Part shown: positions 42,375 through 42,450 of the stretch, piece by piece
How the letters are laid out: the number at the start of each line of letters is the position of its first letter
Numbering within the stretch: the first letter of the stretch is position 1
Made by a program: the position numbers and the translations under genes
Source of the DNA: Streptomyces mangrovisoli
GTDB lineage: Bacteria; Actinomycetota; Actinomycetes; Streptomycetales; Streptomycetaceae
Length of the DNA: 42,450 bases
Assembly: GCF_000974985.2 (NCBI RefSeq)
Contig: NZ_LAVA02000062.1
Span: 1 to 42,450, forward strand
Direction: 5' to 3'
Notes under the pieces: model-generated
Databases searched by the model: none
What the model was told of the DNA's origin: nothing
What the model saw: the letters and a program-made list of their open reading frames with translations, nothing else

Positions 42375-42450
42375 ATGGCCATGCCGCTCGCCCGGGCATA
42401 CGGGGGTCGGTCCCGCGACCCCCGTGCAGACCCCCCACCCGCGCGTCCCC

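Overview
This window is chromosomal DNA of a Streptomyces or a very close relative. It has very high GC with strong third-position GC bias, GTG starts, purine-rich Shine-Dalgarno sites and actinobacterial families throughout (IclR, HxlR, LAL/LuxR, GAF-LuxR, DHA2 MFS). From memory, the gene order allB-allR-MobA-aceB and uraD-uraH-uox ... hyi-glxR-gcl resembles the purine/allantoin region of Streptomyces coelicolor. I see no phage, transposase, CRISPR, tRNA or rRNA.

Layout. (1) 1-5.5 kb: allantoinase, its IclR-type repressor AllR, a small conserved protein, a MobA-like nucleotidyltransferase and malate synthase A. (2) 5.6-12.3 kb: a SelT/W/H-like redox protein coupled to a HipA-like kinase, then two divergent IucA/IucC siderophore synthetases; the second heads an operon with a secreted VWA protein and a membrane-anchored partner. 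(3) 12.4-19 kb: housekeeping and accessory genes, including two HxlR regulators, an aminotransferase, a histidine phosphatase, a repeat-rich hypothetical protein, a thioesterase and an MFS exporter. (4) 19.2-22.9 kb: a Tat-exported GH106-like glycosidase behind a LacI-type operator, and a DEDDh exonuclease. (5) 22.9-28.8 kb: the purine branch on the minus strand (uraD, uraH, uox, 8-oxoguanine/guanine deaminase, NCS2 permease) plus a small YheO-like HTH gene pair. (6) 29-33.7 kb: glyoxylate disposal (hyi, glxR, gcl). (7) 33.9-42.2 kb: a zinc-ribbon/Mrr-like protein, two coupled acyl-CoA synthetases with a divergent GAF-LuxR regulator, and a LAL regulator.

How the genes work together. The permease imports purines. 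8-Oxoguanine deaminase and uricase/HIU hydrolase/OHCU decarboxylase produce allantoin. Allantoinase opens it, and later steps outside the window release glyoxylate. Glyoxylate is used either by malate synthase or by glyoxylate carboligase, hydroxypyruvate isomerase and tartronate semialdehyde reductase. These blocks, up to 32 kb apart, share a signature: a pair of 15-bp boxes (TTCC-N7-GGAA-like) exactly 21 bp apart upstream of allR, aceB, hyi and gcl. A second 15-bp palindrome (TCAAC-N5-GTTGA) sits beside a TTCC box upstream of allB, aceB and uraD. I infer that the first is the AllR operator and that the second marks another regulator or another binding mode.

A second window-wide pattern is unusual. 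At the 3' ends of at least eight unrelated genes on both strands, the last codons plus the stop codon are tandemly duplicated into the intergenic space. In most of the downstream copies the stop codon is changed, usually by one base (TAG to CAG, TGA to CGA or TCA). Separately, a 280-bp gap after glxR holds three consecutive perfect long inverted repeats with no credible gene.
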